Origin: CBDULQ01 sp965368115
Lineage (GTDB): Bacteria > Pseudomonadota > Gammaproteobacteria > SZUA-229
Direction of reading: 5' to 3'
Assembly: GCA_965368115.1 (NCBI GenBank)
Contig: CBDULQ010000009.1
Coordinates: forward strand, 1 to 33,466
DNA length: 33,466 nucleotides
The number at the start of each line of letters is the position of its first letter. Position 1 is the stretch's first letter. Position numbers and translations under genes: made by a program. The notes under the pieces are model-generated. The model ran no database searches. It was given only the letters and a program-made list of their open reading frames with translations, and was not told the origin of the DNA. Of the stretch, positions 22,802 to 31,338 are shown in pieces.

Positions 22802-23362
22802 CTAAATAACCGTTCCGATGGTAGTCAGTGCCAGCGAACTGCCGATCATCGCACCCACGGCAACATCGCTGGGGTAATGCAGACCCAGCACCACGCGCGA
22901 TGCGGCAATCAGCATGGTAAATGGAATCAGGACTACGCCCAGTTGCGGGAAAGCCTGTACTGCGATGATGGTGAAGCTGACCGAATGCAGGGTATGGCCG
23001 GATGGAAAACTGTACAGGTCGAGCATGGCGGTGCCCTGCTGAATCGCCGCATGCTGGATGCAGGGGCGTTGTCGTACCAGGTTGTTCTTCAGCAATTTGT
23101 AGATAACGACACCAATAACACCGGTGATCGCCATCATAATCGACGTCTGCAGCGCCTGCATGCCGAACATAAGCGGCAGGGCAAGTATCAGTGCATACCA
23201 GAAAACACCATTTCCCAGTCGACTGATGACGGCAAACAGTGCTCTAACCACTTCATAATGCGTGTATCGGTTAAACAGGAGACAAAGTTGATATTCATGC
23301 TGATCCATCCGCTGAAACAGGTTCTTTGGATTCTCGTTGACGATGGGATTCTGATTTAACAT
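22802..23362 (-). CDS. PAP2-family membrane phosphatase
   Basis: This 186-residue integral membrane phosphatase has the three PAP2 motifs: KNNLVRQRP (Kx6RP), FPSGH and SRVVLGLHYPSD (SRx5HxxxD). Four to five hydrophobic segments surround them, and the active site is expected to face the periplasm. Likely substrates are phosphatidic acid, phosphatidylglycerophosphate or undecaprenyl pyrophosphate. The start is uncertain: ATG 23362 overlaps the upstream glycosyltransferase by 68 bases, while ATG 23308 would overlap by 14. Neither has a clear Shine-Dalgarno, which fits translation coupled to the glycosyltransferase. The pair suggests lipid-linked glycan or glycolipid metabolism. Confidence 0.88.
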   Translation of the reverse strand: MLNQNPIVNENPKNLFQRMDQHEYQLCLLFNRYTHYEVVRALFAVISRLGNGVFWYALILALPLMFGMQALQTSIMMAITGVIGVVIYKLLKNNLVRQRPCIQHAAIQQGTAMLDLYSFPSGHTLHSVSFTIIAVQAFPQLGVVLIPFTMLIAASRVVLGLHYPSDVAVGAMIGSSLALTTIGTVI

Positions 23363-24467
23363 AGCGCACCAGTACCTTTTCAAAATGATCGATGACATGC
23401 TTCCAGTCGGTTTGCTCGGCTTTGACTCTGGCCTGCTGACGAATCATCTTGAGAGTTTCGGGATTCCTGACGAGATCGACCGCCGCGTCACGGAATGCGT
23501 CTGCATCGCCGAAGTCCACGGTCAGCCCGTTGTGTTGATGAGTAATGTGCATGCGCGGCGCAGCATAGTCATAGGCGACCACTGCCAGTCCGCTGGACAT
23601 GGCTTCGAGAATGACGTTGCCGAAGGTTTCCGTTTCCGAAGCGAACAGAAAAATATCCGCGCTGGCATAGTGTTGTGAAAGCTCCAGTCCCAGTTTGGGT
23701 CCGGTAAAGATAATGTCCGGATGCTGGCGCATCAGGCGCTGGCGAATCGGCCCGTCGCCAACCATCATCAATCGCACCTGCGGCTGTTCGGCCTTCATGG
23801 CCTGGTAACTGCGAATCACTACATCGATATTTTTTTCCGCGGCGATACGGCCTACGTACAGGGCCAGCGGTGCGTCCGCATCGATTTCCCATTGTTGTCT
23901 TAATTCGGCATTGCGGTGCAGGGGGTGATACTGCTCGGTATCGACGCCGCGGCTGAACAGGTCGACATCACGAATACCCAGTTGTTTAAGCTGGTCCACC
24001 AGGTCCGGCGAAGGCGCCAGGGTGCAGCGAGTGCGGTTATGCAGATTCTTCAGATAGGCGAAGATCAGTTTTTCCAGCCAGCCCAGTCGGTAATGTTTAC
24101 TGTAGGTATGAAAATTGGTGTGGAAACCGCTGACTACCGGAATGTCCAGGGCATTAGCGGTGCGAATCGCTGAGGAACCCAGCGGTCCTTCGGTGGCCAC
24201 ATAAATAATGTCCGGCGAGGTGTCCTGCCAGAGTTTTTTCAGTTTGCCGCCGGCGGGCATGCCGAACTGTAAACCGGAATAGCCGGGAATCGGTAAGCCT
24301 CTGACCCGGGTCTCGGGATAGGAGGATGCGCCGTCCTGTTGTTGACGTGGACGTACGATATGCAGGGCATGGCCACGCCGCGCCAGTTCATTCACCAGCC
24401 GTTCCAGCGTTTTGGCGACGCCGTTGATCTCCGGTACATAGGTTTCTGTCACCAGGGTGATACGCAT
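23295..24467 (-). CDS. GT4-family glycosyltransferase
   Basis: This 390-residue GT-B enzyme has an N-terminal domain starting MRITLVTETYVPEINGVAKTL with the SGFHTNFHTYSKHYRLG acceptor region, and a C-terminal donor-binding domain starting LALYVGRIAAEKNID and holding ETETFGNVILEAMSSG (EX7E motif, about residues 277-290). This branch includes GDP-mannose-dependent mannosyltransferases and diacylglycerol or phosphatidylinositol glycosyltransferases. A retaining transferase acting on a lipid acceptor at the inner membrane is inferred; the donor sugar is unknown. The 3' end overlaps the PAP2 gene. The C-terminal ~20 residues are charged and variable. It is divergent from aceE across a 426-bp gap, with a weak Shine-Dalgarno. 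Confidence 0.9.
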   Translation of the reverse strand: MRITLVTETYVPEINGVAKTLERLVNELARRGHALHIVRPRQQQDGASSYPETRVRGLPIPGYSGLQFGMPAGGKLKKLWQDTSPDIIYVATEGPLGSSAIRTANALDIPVVSGFHTNFHTYSKHYRLGWLEKLIFAYLKNLHNRTRCTLAPSPDLVDQLKQLGIRDVDLFSRGVDTEQYHPLHRNAELRQQWEIDADAPLALYVGRIAAEKNIDVVIRSYQAMKAEQPQVRLMMVGDGPIRQRLMRQHPDIIFTGPKLGLELSQHYASADIFLFASETETFGNVILEAMSSGLAVVAYDYAAPRMHITHQHNGLTVDFGDADAFRDAAVDLVRNPETLKMIRQQARVKAEQTDWKHVIDHFEKVLVRYVKSESHRQRESKEPVSADGSA

Positions 24468-24893
24468 GCCAGTCCCAATAATGTTGAGTCTGGAATCAGT
24501 ATCTGCTCGTCATATGTACGGTCGGTTAATGCGGGGTGATATTTCGATGACATCAGCACCCTGATTGACATGAAAATGTCACTGAGCGGCCGCTGTGGCG
24601 TGTTTGTGGGACATCGAGTCTGCGCCCGAAATATGACCGTGCGATGACCGGGCAGTGAGACGGGCGTTGCTCCCGCTGCGCCGTTCGCGGGTCATGCGGC
24701 GGTGTCACCGGACAGTGTCGACAGACGGTATATTAGTCTATACTTGTGATTCGTAAATTATTTCGCATTCATAAGTTTATGATAAATAAACTTATTTTTT
24801 CAACGATGTAAAAATACCCTTGCATTTTCCGAGTAAACCCGGAAGATGTGCGGTCAATTACATTGTCATGGGCACAGACCCGGGAGGCCTACC
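24468..24893. other. Intergenic region between the GT4 gene and aceE
   Basis: This 426-bp divergent region has no gene I can support. The first ~250 bases are GC-rich and featureless apart from an AGCGGCCGCT palindrome near 24586. The last ~150 are AT-rich and look like the aceE promoter: TATACT at 24739-24744 could be a -10 with TCGACA (24718-24723) as a short-spaced -35. A perfect 10-bp AT-rich inverted repeat lies at 24771-24795. No PdhR-type site (ATTGGTnnnACCAAT) is seen. Confidence 0.5.
24771..24800 (+). promoter_or_regulatory. Perfect 10-bp AT-rich inverted repeat plus T-run upstream of aceE
   Basis: ATAAGTTTAT (24771-24780) and ATAAACTTAT (24786-24795) flank GATAA and run into TTTTTT (24795-24800). 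It is 94 bp before the aceE start. It could be the operator controlling the PDH operon or, if transcribed, a weak terminator-like attenuator. The all-AT stem favours a protein-binding site. Confidence 0.45.
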
Positions 24894-27557
24894 ATGGCTG
24901 CTGAAATGCAGAATCAGGATATCGATCAGACAGAAACCCAGGAATGGCTGGACGCACTGGCCGCGGTGCTGGAGCATGAAGGTGTAGAACGCGCTCATTT
25001 CCTGCTCGAGCAAATGATCGACACCATGCGCCGGTCCGGCGTCAACCTGCCCCATTCCTCGAATACCGCTTACGTCAACACCATCCCTCCGCATTTGCAG
25101 AAGCCGCTGCCCGGCGATAACGCCATCGAGCGCCGCATCCGAGCCATCATTCGCTGGAACGCGGCGGCCATGGTGGTGCGCGCCAACCGCAAGGCTTCCG
25201 AACTGGGCGGCCACATTGCCAGCTTCGCCTCGGCAGCCACTCTATATGACGTGGGCTTTAATCATTTCTGGCGTGCGCCGAGCCACGAACACGGTGGCGA
25301 CCTGGTCTTTTTCCAGGGTCATTCTGCACCGGGCATGTATTCACGGGCGTTCCTGGAAGGCCGTCTGAAACGTGAACAACTGGAGAAATTTCGTCAGGAA
25401 GTGGACGGTGAAGGTCTGTCGTCCTATCCCCACCCCTGGCTGATGCCGGACTTCTGGCAGTTCCCTACCGTATCCATGGGTCTGGGTCCGATCCAGTCCA
25501 TCTACCAGGCGCGCTTCATGAAATACATGCAGGACCGGGGCCTGGCTGACACCCGTGATCGCAAGGTGTGGTGTTTCATCGGCGATGGCGAAGTGGACGA
25601 ACCGGAAACACTGGGCGCCATTTCACTGGCCTCGCGCGAAAAGCTCGACAACCTGATCTGGGTGGTGAACTGTAACCTGCAGCGCCTGGACGGTCCGGTG
25701 CGTGGTAACGGCAAGATCATTCAGGAACTGGAGTCGGTGTTCCGCGGTGTCGGCTGGAATGTGCTGAAAGTGATCTGGGGCAGCTACTGGGACAAACTGC
25801 TGGCGAAAGATCACGACGGTTTATTAAAACGTCGCATGATGGAGGCCGTGGACGGCGATTACCAGAATTACAAATCGAAGGACGGCGCCTATGTGCGCGA
25901 ACATTTCTTCGGTAAATACCCGGAACTGAAAGCCATGGTCGCTACCATGTCCGACGACGACATCTGGCGCCTGAACCGGGGCGGTCACGATCCGCATAAA
26001 GTCTTTGCCGCATATAACGAAGCGGTTCACACCGAAGGTCAGCCCACGGTTATCCTTGCGCATACTGTTAAAGGTTACGGCATGGGGTCCGCCGGTGAAG
26101 GTCAGATGCGGACACACTCGCAGAAGAAACTGGGTGAAGAAGAAATGGTGGCTTATAAAAACCGTTTCCGTATTCCCATTTCCGATGAAGAAGCCGCCAA
26201 GGCTGAATACTTCCATCCGGGCGAGGACAGCGAAGAAGTTCAGTATCTGAAAGAACGTCGCAAACAACTCGGTGGTTACATGCCGGCGCGGAAAACCGTG
26301 GCGGCGCCGCTGGAAGTGCCGGAACTGGATGTCTTCGAACCACTTTTAAAGAGCAGCGGTGAGAAAACCATGTCATCCACCATGGCCTTCGTACGCATGC
26401 TGACCCTGCTTAGTCGAGATAAGAAAATCGGCAAGAACATCGTACCCATCGTGCCTGACGAAGCGCGGACCTTCGGTATGGAAGGTATGTTCCGTCAACT
26501 GGGCATTTATTCATCGGTGGGTCAGTTGTATACGCCACAGGATAAAGACCAGGTGATGTTCTACAAGGAAGACAAGTCCGGTCAGATTCTGGAAGAAGGT
26601 ATCAACGAAGCCGGCGCCATGTGTTCATGGCTGGCGGCGGCGACTGCTTACAGTAATCACGGCGTCAACATGGTGCCGTTCTATATCTATTACTCCATGT
26701 TCGGTTTTCAGCGCATCGGCGATCTGGCCTGGGCCGCCGGTGACCTGCAGGCGCGCGGTTTCCTGTTTGGCGGTACCGCAGGGCGTACAACGCTGGCTGG
26801 CGAAGGTCTGCAACACCAGGACGGTCACAGTCATGTGGTCGCCGCGACCATTCCCAATTGCGTGTCCTACGATCCCACATATGCTTACGAACTGGCGGTG
26901 ATCGTGCAGGATGGCCTGCGCCGAATGTATAAAGAGCAGGAAAACGTGTTCTATTACATTACCGTCATGAACGATAACTATGCTCACCCGGAAATGCCGA
27001 AAGGTGTGGAAGAGGGCATCATCAAGGGTATGTACCTGCTGCAGGGTGGCGGTAAGCGGCGTAAGAAAGTGCAACTGATGGGCAGCGGCGCGATTCTCAA
27101 CGAAGTGGTCGAGGCCGGCAAACTGCTGGACAAGGACTGGTCGATCGACGCGGACATCTGGAGCGTCACCAGTTTCAATGAACTGGCGCGCGAAGCCAAC
27201 GACTGTGATCGCTGGAACGTCATGCATCCTTTGAAAGATGCGCGCGTATCCTATGTCGAAAAGACGCTGAAAGATCGTCGAGGTCCGGTGATTGCCGCGA
27301 CCGATTATATTCGCTCCTATGCCGACCAGATTCGTAAATGGGTGCCCAATAAATATTACGTGCTGGGTACCGACGGTTTCGGTCGTTCCGATACCCGTGC
27401 GCAATTGCGCAAGCATTTCGAAGTCGATGCGAAGTCCATCGTGATTGCCGCGCTGAAAGCTCTGTCCGATGAAGGCGATTTCCCCGCCGGTAAAGTCGAT
27501 GAAGCGATTCAGAAATACGGTATCAATCCCGATAAACCGAATCCGATGACCGTTTAA
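24894..27557 (+). CDS. aceE: Pyruvate dehydrogenase E1 component, homodimeric
   Basis: E1 decarboxylates pyruvate on thiamine diphosphate and transfers the acetyl group to the lipoyl arm of E2. It has 887 residues, the same length as E. coli AceE. The ThDP/Mg2+ motif GDGEVDEPETLGAISLASRE continues to VVNCNLQRLDGPVRGNGKI. Other invariant stretches include GHSAPGMYSRAFLEGRL, HTVKGYGMGSAGEGQM, MVPFYIYYSMFGFQRIGDL, GRTTLAGEGLQHQDGHS and VLGTDGFGRSDTR. GGGAGG at 24882-24887 supports the start at 24894; an in-frame ATG at 24846 is rejected. It is the first gene of the PDH operon, 73 bases before aceF. A long antisense frame (26625-27638) is a codon-bias shadow. Confidence 0.98.
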   Translation: MAAEMQNQDIDQTETQEWLDALAAVLEHEGVERAHFLLEQMIDTMRRSGVNLPHSSNTAYVNTIPPHLQKPLPGDNAIERRIRAIIRWNAAAMVVRANRKASELGGHIASFASAATLYDVGFNHFWRAPSHEHGGDLVFFQGHSAPGMYSRAFLEGRLKREQLEKFRQEVDGEGLSSYPHPWLMPDFWQFPTVSMGLGPIQSIYQARFMKYMQDRGLADTRDRKVWCFIGDGEVDEPETLGAISLASREKLDNLIWVVNCNLQRLDGPVRGNGKIIQELESVFRGVGWNVLKVIWGSYWDKLLAKDHDGLLKRRMMEAVDGDYQNYKSKDGAYVREHFFGKYPELKAMVATMSDDDIWRLNRGGHDPHKVFAAYNEAVHTEGQPTVILAHTVKGYGMGSAGEGQMRTHSQKKLGEEEMVAYKNRFRIPISDEEAAKAEYFHPGEDSEEVQYLKERRKQLGGYMPARKTVAAPLEVPELDVFEPLLKSSGEKTMSSTMAFVRMLTLLSRDKKIGKNIVPIVPDEARTFGMEGMFRQLGIYSSVGQLYTPQDKDQVMFYKEDKSGQILEEGINEAGAMCSWLAAATAYSNHGVNMVPFYIYYSMFGFQRIGDLAWAAGDLQARGFLFGGTAGRTTLAGEGLQHQDGHSHVVAATIPNCVSYDPTYAYELAVIVQDGLRRMYKEQENVFYYITVMNDNYAHPEMPKGVEEGIIKGMYLLQGGGKRRKKVQLMGSGAILNEVVEAGKLLDKDWSIDADIWSVTSFNELAREANDCDRWNVMHPLKDARVSYVEKTLKDRRGPVIAATDYIRSYADQIRKWVPNKYYVLGTDGFGRSDTRAQLRKHFEVDAKSIVIAALKALSDEGDFPAGKVDEAIQKYGINPDKPNPMTV

Positions 27558-27573
27558 TTTTTTTGCGCAATGA

Positions 27574-27601
27574 GGCGAGCCGTGAATGACATGGCTTCGC
27601 C
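27574..27601 (+). repeat. Hairpin in the aceE-aceF spacer
   Basis: GGCGAGCC (27574-27581) pairs with GGCTTCGCC (27593-27601) with one bulged T and an 11-base loop. It follows a T-rich stretch after the aceE stop but has no T-run of its own. In mid-operon it is more likely an mRNA stability or processing element than a terminator. Confidence 0.35.
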
Positions 27602-27630
27602 ACATGCATGATGCGAACAAAGGTTCAGTT

Positions 27631-28938
27631 ATGAGCACAGTTGAAGTAAGAGTTCCTGATATCGGTGATTTCGATGAGGTCGAAGTTATCGAAGTACTGG
27701 TGTCGCCGGGTGATCAGGTCAATGTGGATGATTCCCTGGTTACACTGGAATCTGACAAGGCGGCCATGGAAATTCCCGCGACCCACGCCGGCATTGTCGA
27801 GTCGGTCAAAATGAAAGTCGGTGACAAGGTTTCCGAAGGCGCGCTGATTTTAATGCTGGAAGAAGGCGCCGCGAATGAAAGTGCGGCGGCTGCCAGTGCA
27901 CCCGCAGTCGCAGAACCAGCCGCTGCACCTGCCGCAGAAAGTAAACCGGCAGCACAGTCTTCTGCACCTGCTGCACCGGCGCCGAAAAAAGAAGCGCCGA
28001 AACCGTCGCCGACGGCGAATATCGACGTTAAACGATTCAAGAACGCCCATGCCTCACCCGGTGTACGCAAGTTTGCTCGTGAGCTGGGTGTCGATCTGAG
28101 CAAGGTCAGCGGTAGTGGGCCGAAAGATCGTATTCTGAAAGACGATGTACAATCGTTCGTTAAACAGGCGTTAACGACCGGTGCTGGTACCGGCGGTAGT
28201 CTGGGTGTCGAACCCATGCCGGATATCGATTTCAGCCAGTGGGGCGAAGTCGAAGTCAAACCACTGACCAAGATCAACAAACTCACCGGTAAGTTCCTGC
28301 ACCGCAACTGGGTGACTATTCCCCATGTCACTCAGTTCGAGGAAGCCGATATCACCGAACTGGAAGCCTTTCGTAAGCAGAGTAACGATGAGTATGCCAA
28401 GCAGGGCATCAAGTTCACCCTGTTGTCGTTCATTATGAAAGCGCTTGTGGTGGCGATGAAGAAATACCCCCGCTTCAATTCCTCGCTGGACGCCAGCGGC
28501 GAAAACCTGATCATGAAAAATTACTACCACATCGGTATCGCGGTAGATACGCCGGATGGTCTGGTTGTGCCGGTGGTTCGCGATGTGGATAAGAAAACCA
28601 TCGTCGATATTTCCATCGAACTGAAAGAACTGTCGCAAAAAGCGCGCGATAAGAAACTGACGCCGTCCGACATGCAGGGCGGTTGTATGTCCATCTCCAG
28701 CCTGGGCGGTATCGGCGGCACCAAGTTCACGCCGATTGTGAATGCGCCGGAAGTGGCGATCCTGGGTGTGTCCAAAGCGGATATCAAACCCGTGTGGAAC
28801 GGCAAGGAATTCGAACCTCGCCTGATGTGTCCGCTGTCCCTGTCCTATGACCATCGTGTCATCGACGGTGCGGATGGTGCGCGGTTTGCGGCCTACATCA
28901 GTCATCTGTTGAGTGATGCACGACGCATTCTTCTGTAA
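27631..28938 (+). CDS. aceF: Pyruvate dehydrogenase E2, dihydrolipoyl acetyltransferase
   Basis: E2 is the core of the PDH complex and transfers acetyl from its lipoyl arm to CoA. The 435 residues comprise one lipoyl domain (1-78, lipoyl Lys43 in ESDKAAME), an Ala/Pro-rich swinging linker (~85-135), a peripheral-subunit-binding domain (~137-175, ASPGVRKFARELGVDLSKV) and the catalytic domain (~205-435) with active-site His408 and Asp412 in SYDHRVIDGADG. E. coli E2 has three lipoyl domains; here there is one, while E3 carries another. The ATG at 27631 has AAGG nine bases upstream. The 22 bases around this start recur almost exactly at the lpd start. It is cotranscribed with aceE and lpd. Confidence 0.97.
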   Translation: MSTVEVRVPDIGDFDEVEVIEVLVSPGDQVNVDDSLVTLESDKAAMEIPATHAGIVESVKMKVGDKVSEGALILMLEEGAANESAAAASAPAVAEPAAAPAAESKPAAQSSAPAAPAPKKEAPKPSPTANIDVKRFKNAHASPGVRKFARELGVDLSKVSGSGPKDRILKDDVQSFVKQALTTGAGTGGSLGVEPMPDIDFSQWGEVEVKPLTKINKLTGKFLHRNWVTIPHVTQFEEADITELEAFRKQSNDEYAKQGIKFTLLSFIMKALVVAMKKYPRFNSSLDASGENLIMKNYYHIGIAVDTPDGLVVPVVRDVDKKTIVDISIELKELSQKARDKKLTPSDMQGGCMSISSLGGIGGTKFTPIVNAPEVAILGVSKADIKPVWNGKEFEPRLMCPLSLSYDHRVIDGADGARFAAYISHLLSDARRILL

Positions 28939-29005
28939 ACATTTATCCGCTGTGTAAACGGTTGATCCCGATATCAGTTTATGTGGCGAAATCAAAGGTT
29001 CAGTC

Positions 29006-30781
29006 ATGAGCACAATAGAAGTAAAAGTCCCGGACATCGGTGATTTCGATGCGGTGGAAGTCATCGAAATCCTGGTTTCACCCGGTGACACCATCGAACA
29101 GGAACAGTCGCTGATTACCCTGGAGTCGGATAAAGCGGCGATGGAAATTCCGTCGTCGTCGGCCGGTGTGGTGAAAGACATCAAGGTGAAGGTGGGCGAC
29201 AAGATCGGCGAGGGTGCGGTGATCTGTACCGTCGAAGCGACGGCCGGTGGCGTTGAATCAGCGCCTGAAACGAAAGCCGACGAGCCGGCAAAATCGGCTG
29301 CAGCGTTTGCCGAAGCATCTAGAACCGAATCGGCGCCAGCACCTGCGGCGGCCGAGTTCGACGGCAATGCGGACATCAGGGCGGAAATCGTGGTGTTGGG
29401 TTCCGGACCCGGCGGTTATACCGCGGCTTTTCGCGCCGCCGATCTGGGCAAGCAGGTGGTGTTGATCGAAAAAGATCCTTACCTGGGCGGTGTGTGCCTG
29501 AATGTCGGTTGTATTCCATCCAAGGCTTTATTGCATGTGGCCGAAGTAGTCAGCGAAGCGCAGGAGTTTGCCGGGCTGGGTGTGGAATTCAAGGCGCCGA
29601 AGATCGACAACGACAAACTGCGCGATCACAAGAACAAGGTGATCGGAAAATTGACCGGTGGTCTGAAGCAACTGGCAAAACAACGCAAGGTACAGGTGAT
29701 GGAAGGCTATGGGCGTTTCACCTCTGCCAACAGCATCGAAGTGGAAGCCAGCGATGGCAACAAGCAGGTGGTGCAGTTCGATAACTGTATCATTGCCGCA
29801 GGTTCATCGGTGGCGCGTCTGCCGTTTGTGCCCTGGGACGATCCGCGAGTCTGGGATTCCACCGATGCACTTGAGTTACACGAAATTCCGAAACGTCTGC
29901 TGGTCGTCGGCGGCGGTATCATCGGTCTGGAAATGGCTACCGTCTACAACGCACTCGGTGCCAGTGTCACTGTGGTCGAACTGAGTCCCGGTTTGATTCC
30001 CGGTGCTGATCGTGACCTGATTCGTCCGTTCGAAAAAATGCTCAAGAAACGCTACGAAAATATTTTTGTAAATACAAAAGTGAGCGAGATTACACCGGAG
30101 AAAAAAGGTATCGTTTGTAAGTTCGAAGGCGACAAGGCACCGGAACAGGATACCTTTGATGCGGTGCTGGTTGCCATCGGGCGTACACCTAACGGTCGCT
30201 TGATCGATGCGGAAAAAGCCGGTGTGCAGGTCGACGAGCGCGGTTTTATTGCGGTCGACAATCAACAGCGCACTAACGTCGATCACATTTTTGCCATCGG
30301 CGATGTGGTGGGGCAGCCGATGCTGGCGCACAAGGCAACGCATGAAGCCAAGGTGGCGGCTGAAGTGATCGCGGGTCACAAACGTTTCTTCGATGCGCGC
30401 ACCATTCCTTCCGTGGCCTATACCGACCCGGAAGTGGCCTGGTGCGGTCAGACCGAAGATCAGTTGAAAGAAGCCGGCGTCGCTTATGAAAAAGGCGTGT
30501 TCCCCTGGGCGGCGAGTGGTCGCGCATTGTCGGTCGGCGCGGAAGCCGGGATGACCAAGGTGCTGTACGACGCACAGTCTCATCGTTTGCTGGGTTGCGG
30601 TATTCTCGGTAAGAATGCCGGTGAGCTGATTGCCGAAGCGGCTCTGGGTGTGGAAATGGGCGCAGATGTGGAAGACATCGGGTTGACGATTCATCCTCAT
30701 CCCACCCTGTCGGAAACCATCAACTTCGCCAGTGAAATCGTTGAGGGTACCTGTACCGATATTTACGTGCCGAAAAAATAA
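29006..30781 (+). CDS. lpd: Dihydrolipoamide dehydrogenase (E3) with N-terminal lipoyl domain
   Basis: E3 reoxidises dihydrolipoamide with FAD and NAD+. The 591 residues are longer than the usual ~475 because a lipoyl domain (1-78, Lys43 in ESDKAAME) and an Ala/Glu/Pro linker (~80-115) precede the flavoprotein. That part has the FAD motif GSGPGGYTAAFRAADLG, the redox pair Cys164/Cys169 (GVCLNVGCIPSKALLH), the NAD motif GGGIIGLEMATVYNALG, AIGDVVGQPMLAHKA and the C-terminal HPHPTLSE with His565/Glu570. Lipoyl-E3 fusions are known from Neisseria, Ralstonia and others, where the arm belongs to the PDH complex. It lies 67 bases after aceF and is the last gene of the operon; no strong terminator follows immediately. 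Confidence 0.97.
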   Translation: MSTIEVKVPDIGDFDAVEVIEILVSPGDTIEQEQSLITLESDKAAMEIPSSSAGVVKDIKVKVGDKIGEGAVICTVEATAGGVESAPETKADEPAKSAAAFAEASRTESAPAPAAAEFDGNADIRAEIVVLGSGPGGYTAAFRAADLGKQVVLIEKDPYLGGVCLNVGCIPSKALLHVAEVVSEAQEFAGLGVEFKAPKIDNDKLRDHKNKVIGKLTGGLKQLAKQRKVQVMEGYGRFTSANSIEVEASDGNKQVVQFDNCIIAAGSSVARLPFVPWDDPRVWDSTDALELHEIPKRLLVVGGGIIGLEMATVYNALGASVTVVELSPGLIPGADRDLIRPFEKMLKKRYENIFVNTKVSEITPEKKGIVCKFEGDKAPEQDTFDAVLVAIGRTPNGRLIDAEKAGVQVDERGFIAVDNQQRTNVDHIFAIGDVVGQPMLAHKATHEAKVAAEVIAGHKRFFDARTIPSVAYTDPEVAWCGQTEDQLKEAGVAYEKGVFPWAASGRALSVGAEAGMTKVLYDAQSHRLLGCGILGKNAGELIAEAALGVEMGADVEDIGLTIHPHPTLSETINFASEIVEGTCTDIYVPKK

Positions 30782-30908
30782 CACTGCTGTTGATGTGGGT
30801 TCGGTGTTCCTGTGTGATCAGCGAACTCGCATCACGGCTGCTTTTCAAGTGATGTCCTGTCTATCTAAGCCGTTGTTGAACGGCAACCCATAAATAAACG
30901 TCTACTGA

Positions 30909-30941
30909 TCAGTTAAATTATTTCGACTGTTTTTTAACTGA
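30909..30941. promoter_or_regulatory. 9-bp perfect inverted repeat, operator-like
   Basis: The arms TCAGTTAAA (30909-30917) and TTTAACTGA (30933-30941) are perfect inverse complements over a 15-bp spacer, so their centres are 24 bp apart. The region is AT-rich within the gap before the SulP gene. A site for a dimeric regulator is inferred. Confidence 0.35.
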
Positions 30942-31101
30942 AAGCCCCTCTAGTATGCCAGTCTCGATTGGTACCGTGTTTATAAAACCATTATGCCGGT
31001 GCGGATAAAGCGGAACTCAATCGTCGAATCGACGCGGATTGCCTATGAGCAAAGTCGATGTTCGGCATTGTATTTCAGGTCGATGCATGGGTCGCATCAT
31101 G

Positions 31102-31123
31102 GGTTGTTGCCCCGGGCACAACC
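31102..31123 (+). terminator. GC-rich hairpin, possible distal terminator of the PDH operon
   Basis: GGTTGTTGCC (31102-31111) and GGCACAACC (31115-31123) form a nine-pair stem with one bulged T and loop CCG. Only a broken T-rich stretch (TCTTATCTTC) follows after six bases, so termination would be weak. It is about 320 bases past lpd. Confidence 0.3.
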
Positions 31124-31338
31124 GGCCGTCTTATCTTCATCGCTAGTGCCGACGTCATCGTCGCGGGTTTAATCGCATAGCCAGTCGAAGTGTGCAGCAA
31201 TGCATTAGGCGTTCTGATTCCAGCCAACACAACAACACTCATGCTTCATGGTTATGAAAACCATGTTGAGCAGGGGGATTCTTCGCCTGGATCAGACAGA
31301 ATTTGCTTAGCCGATGAGTGATAAATAGGGGATCGGTG

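Larger units (their letters stand above)
30782..31338. other. Structured intergenic region between lpd and the SulP gene
   Basis: No coding sequence is supported in these 557 bp. It holds three inverted repeats: GCCGTT/AACGGC (30869-30884, four-base loop), TCAGTTAAA/TTTAACTGA (30909-30917 and 30933-30941, 15-base spacer) and GGTTGTTGCC/GGCACAACC with one bulged T (31102-31123, three-base loop). The last is followed by a modestly T-rich stretch and may end the PDH transcript. The middle repeat is AT-rich and operator-like, with TAGTAT at 30951-30956 as a possible -10. A small RNA cannot be excluded. Confidence 0.45.

Noticed and set aside
24580..24720. Possible small RNA in the GC-rich half of the GT4-aceE gap
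   Set aside because: Only 4-5 bp stems could be drawn and no promoter/terminator pair was found.
26625..27638. 337-codon minus-strand open frame opposite aceE
   Set aside because: It lies wholly over a firmly identified gene and has no recognisable domain; long antisense frames are common in this codon usage.
28171..29376. 401-codon minus-strand open frame across aceF and lpd
   Set aside because: It overlaps two certain genes and reads as low-complexity Ala/Ser/Thr then His/Arg-rich sequence, typical of a shadow.
11622..30781. A complete acetoin-catabolism (aco) cluster
   Set aside because: The AcoX-like gene and PDH genes share the window but are far apart, and no acoA/B, acoC or acoR is present; the E1 is the homodimeric pyruvate type.
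31019..31043. Short self-complementary stretch around CGTCGAATCGACG
   Set aside because: The loop would be a single base and the outer pairing is broken by a three-base bulge; too weak to call.
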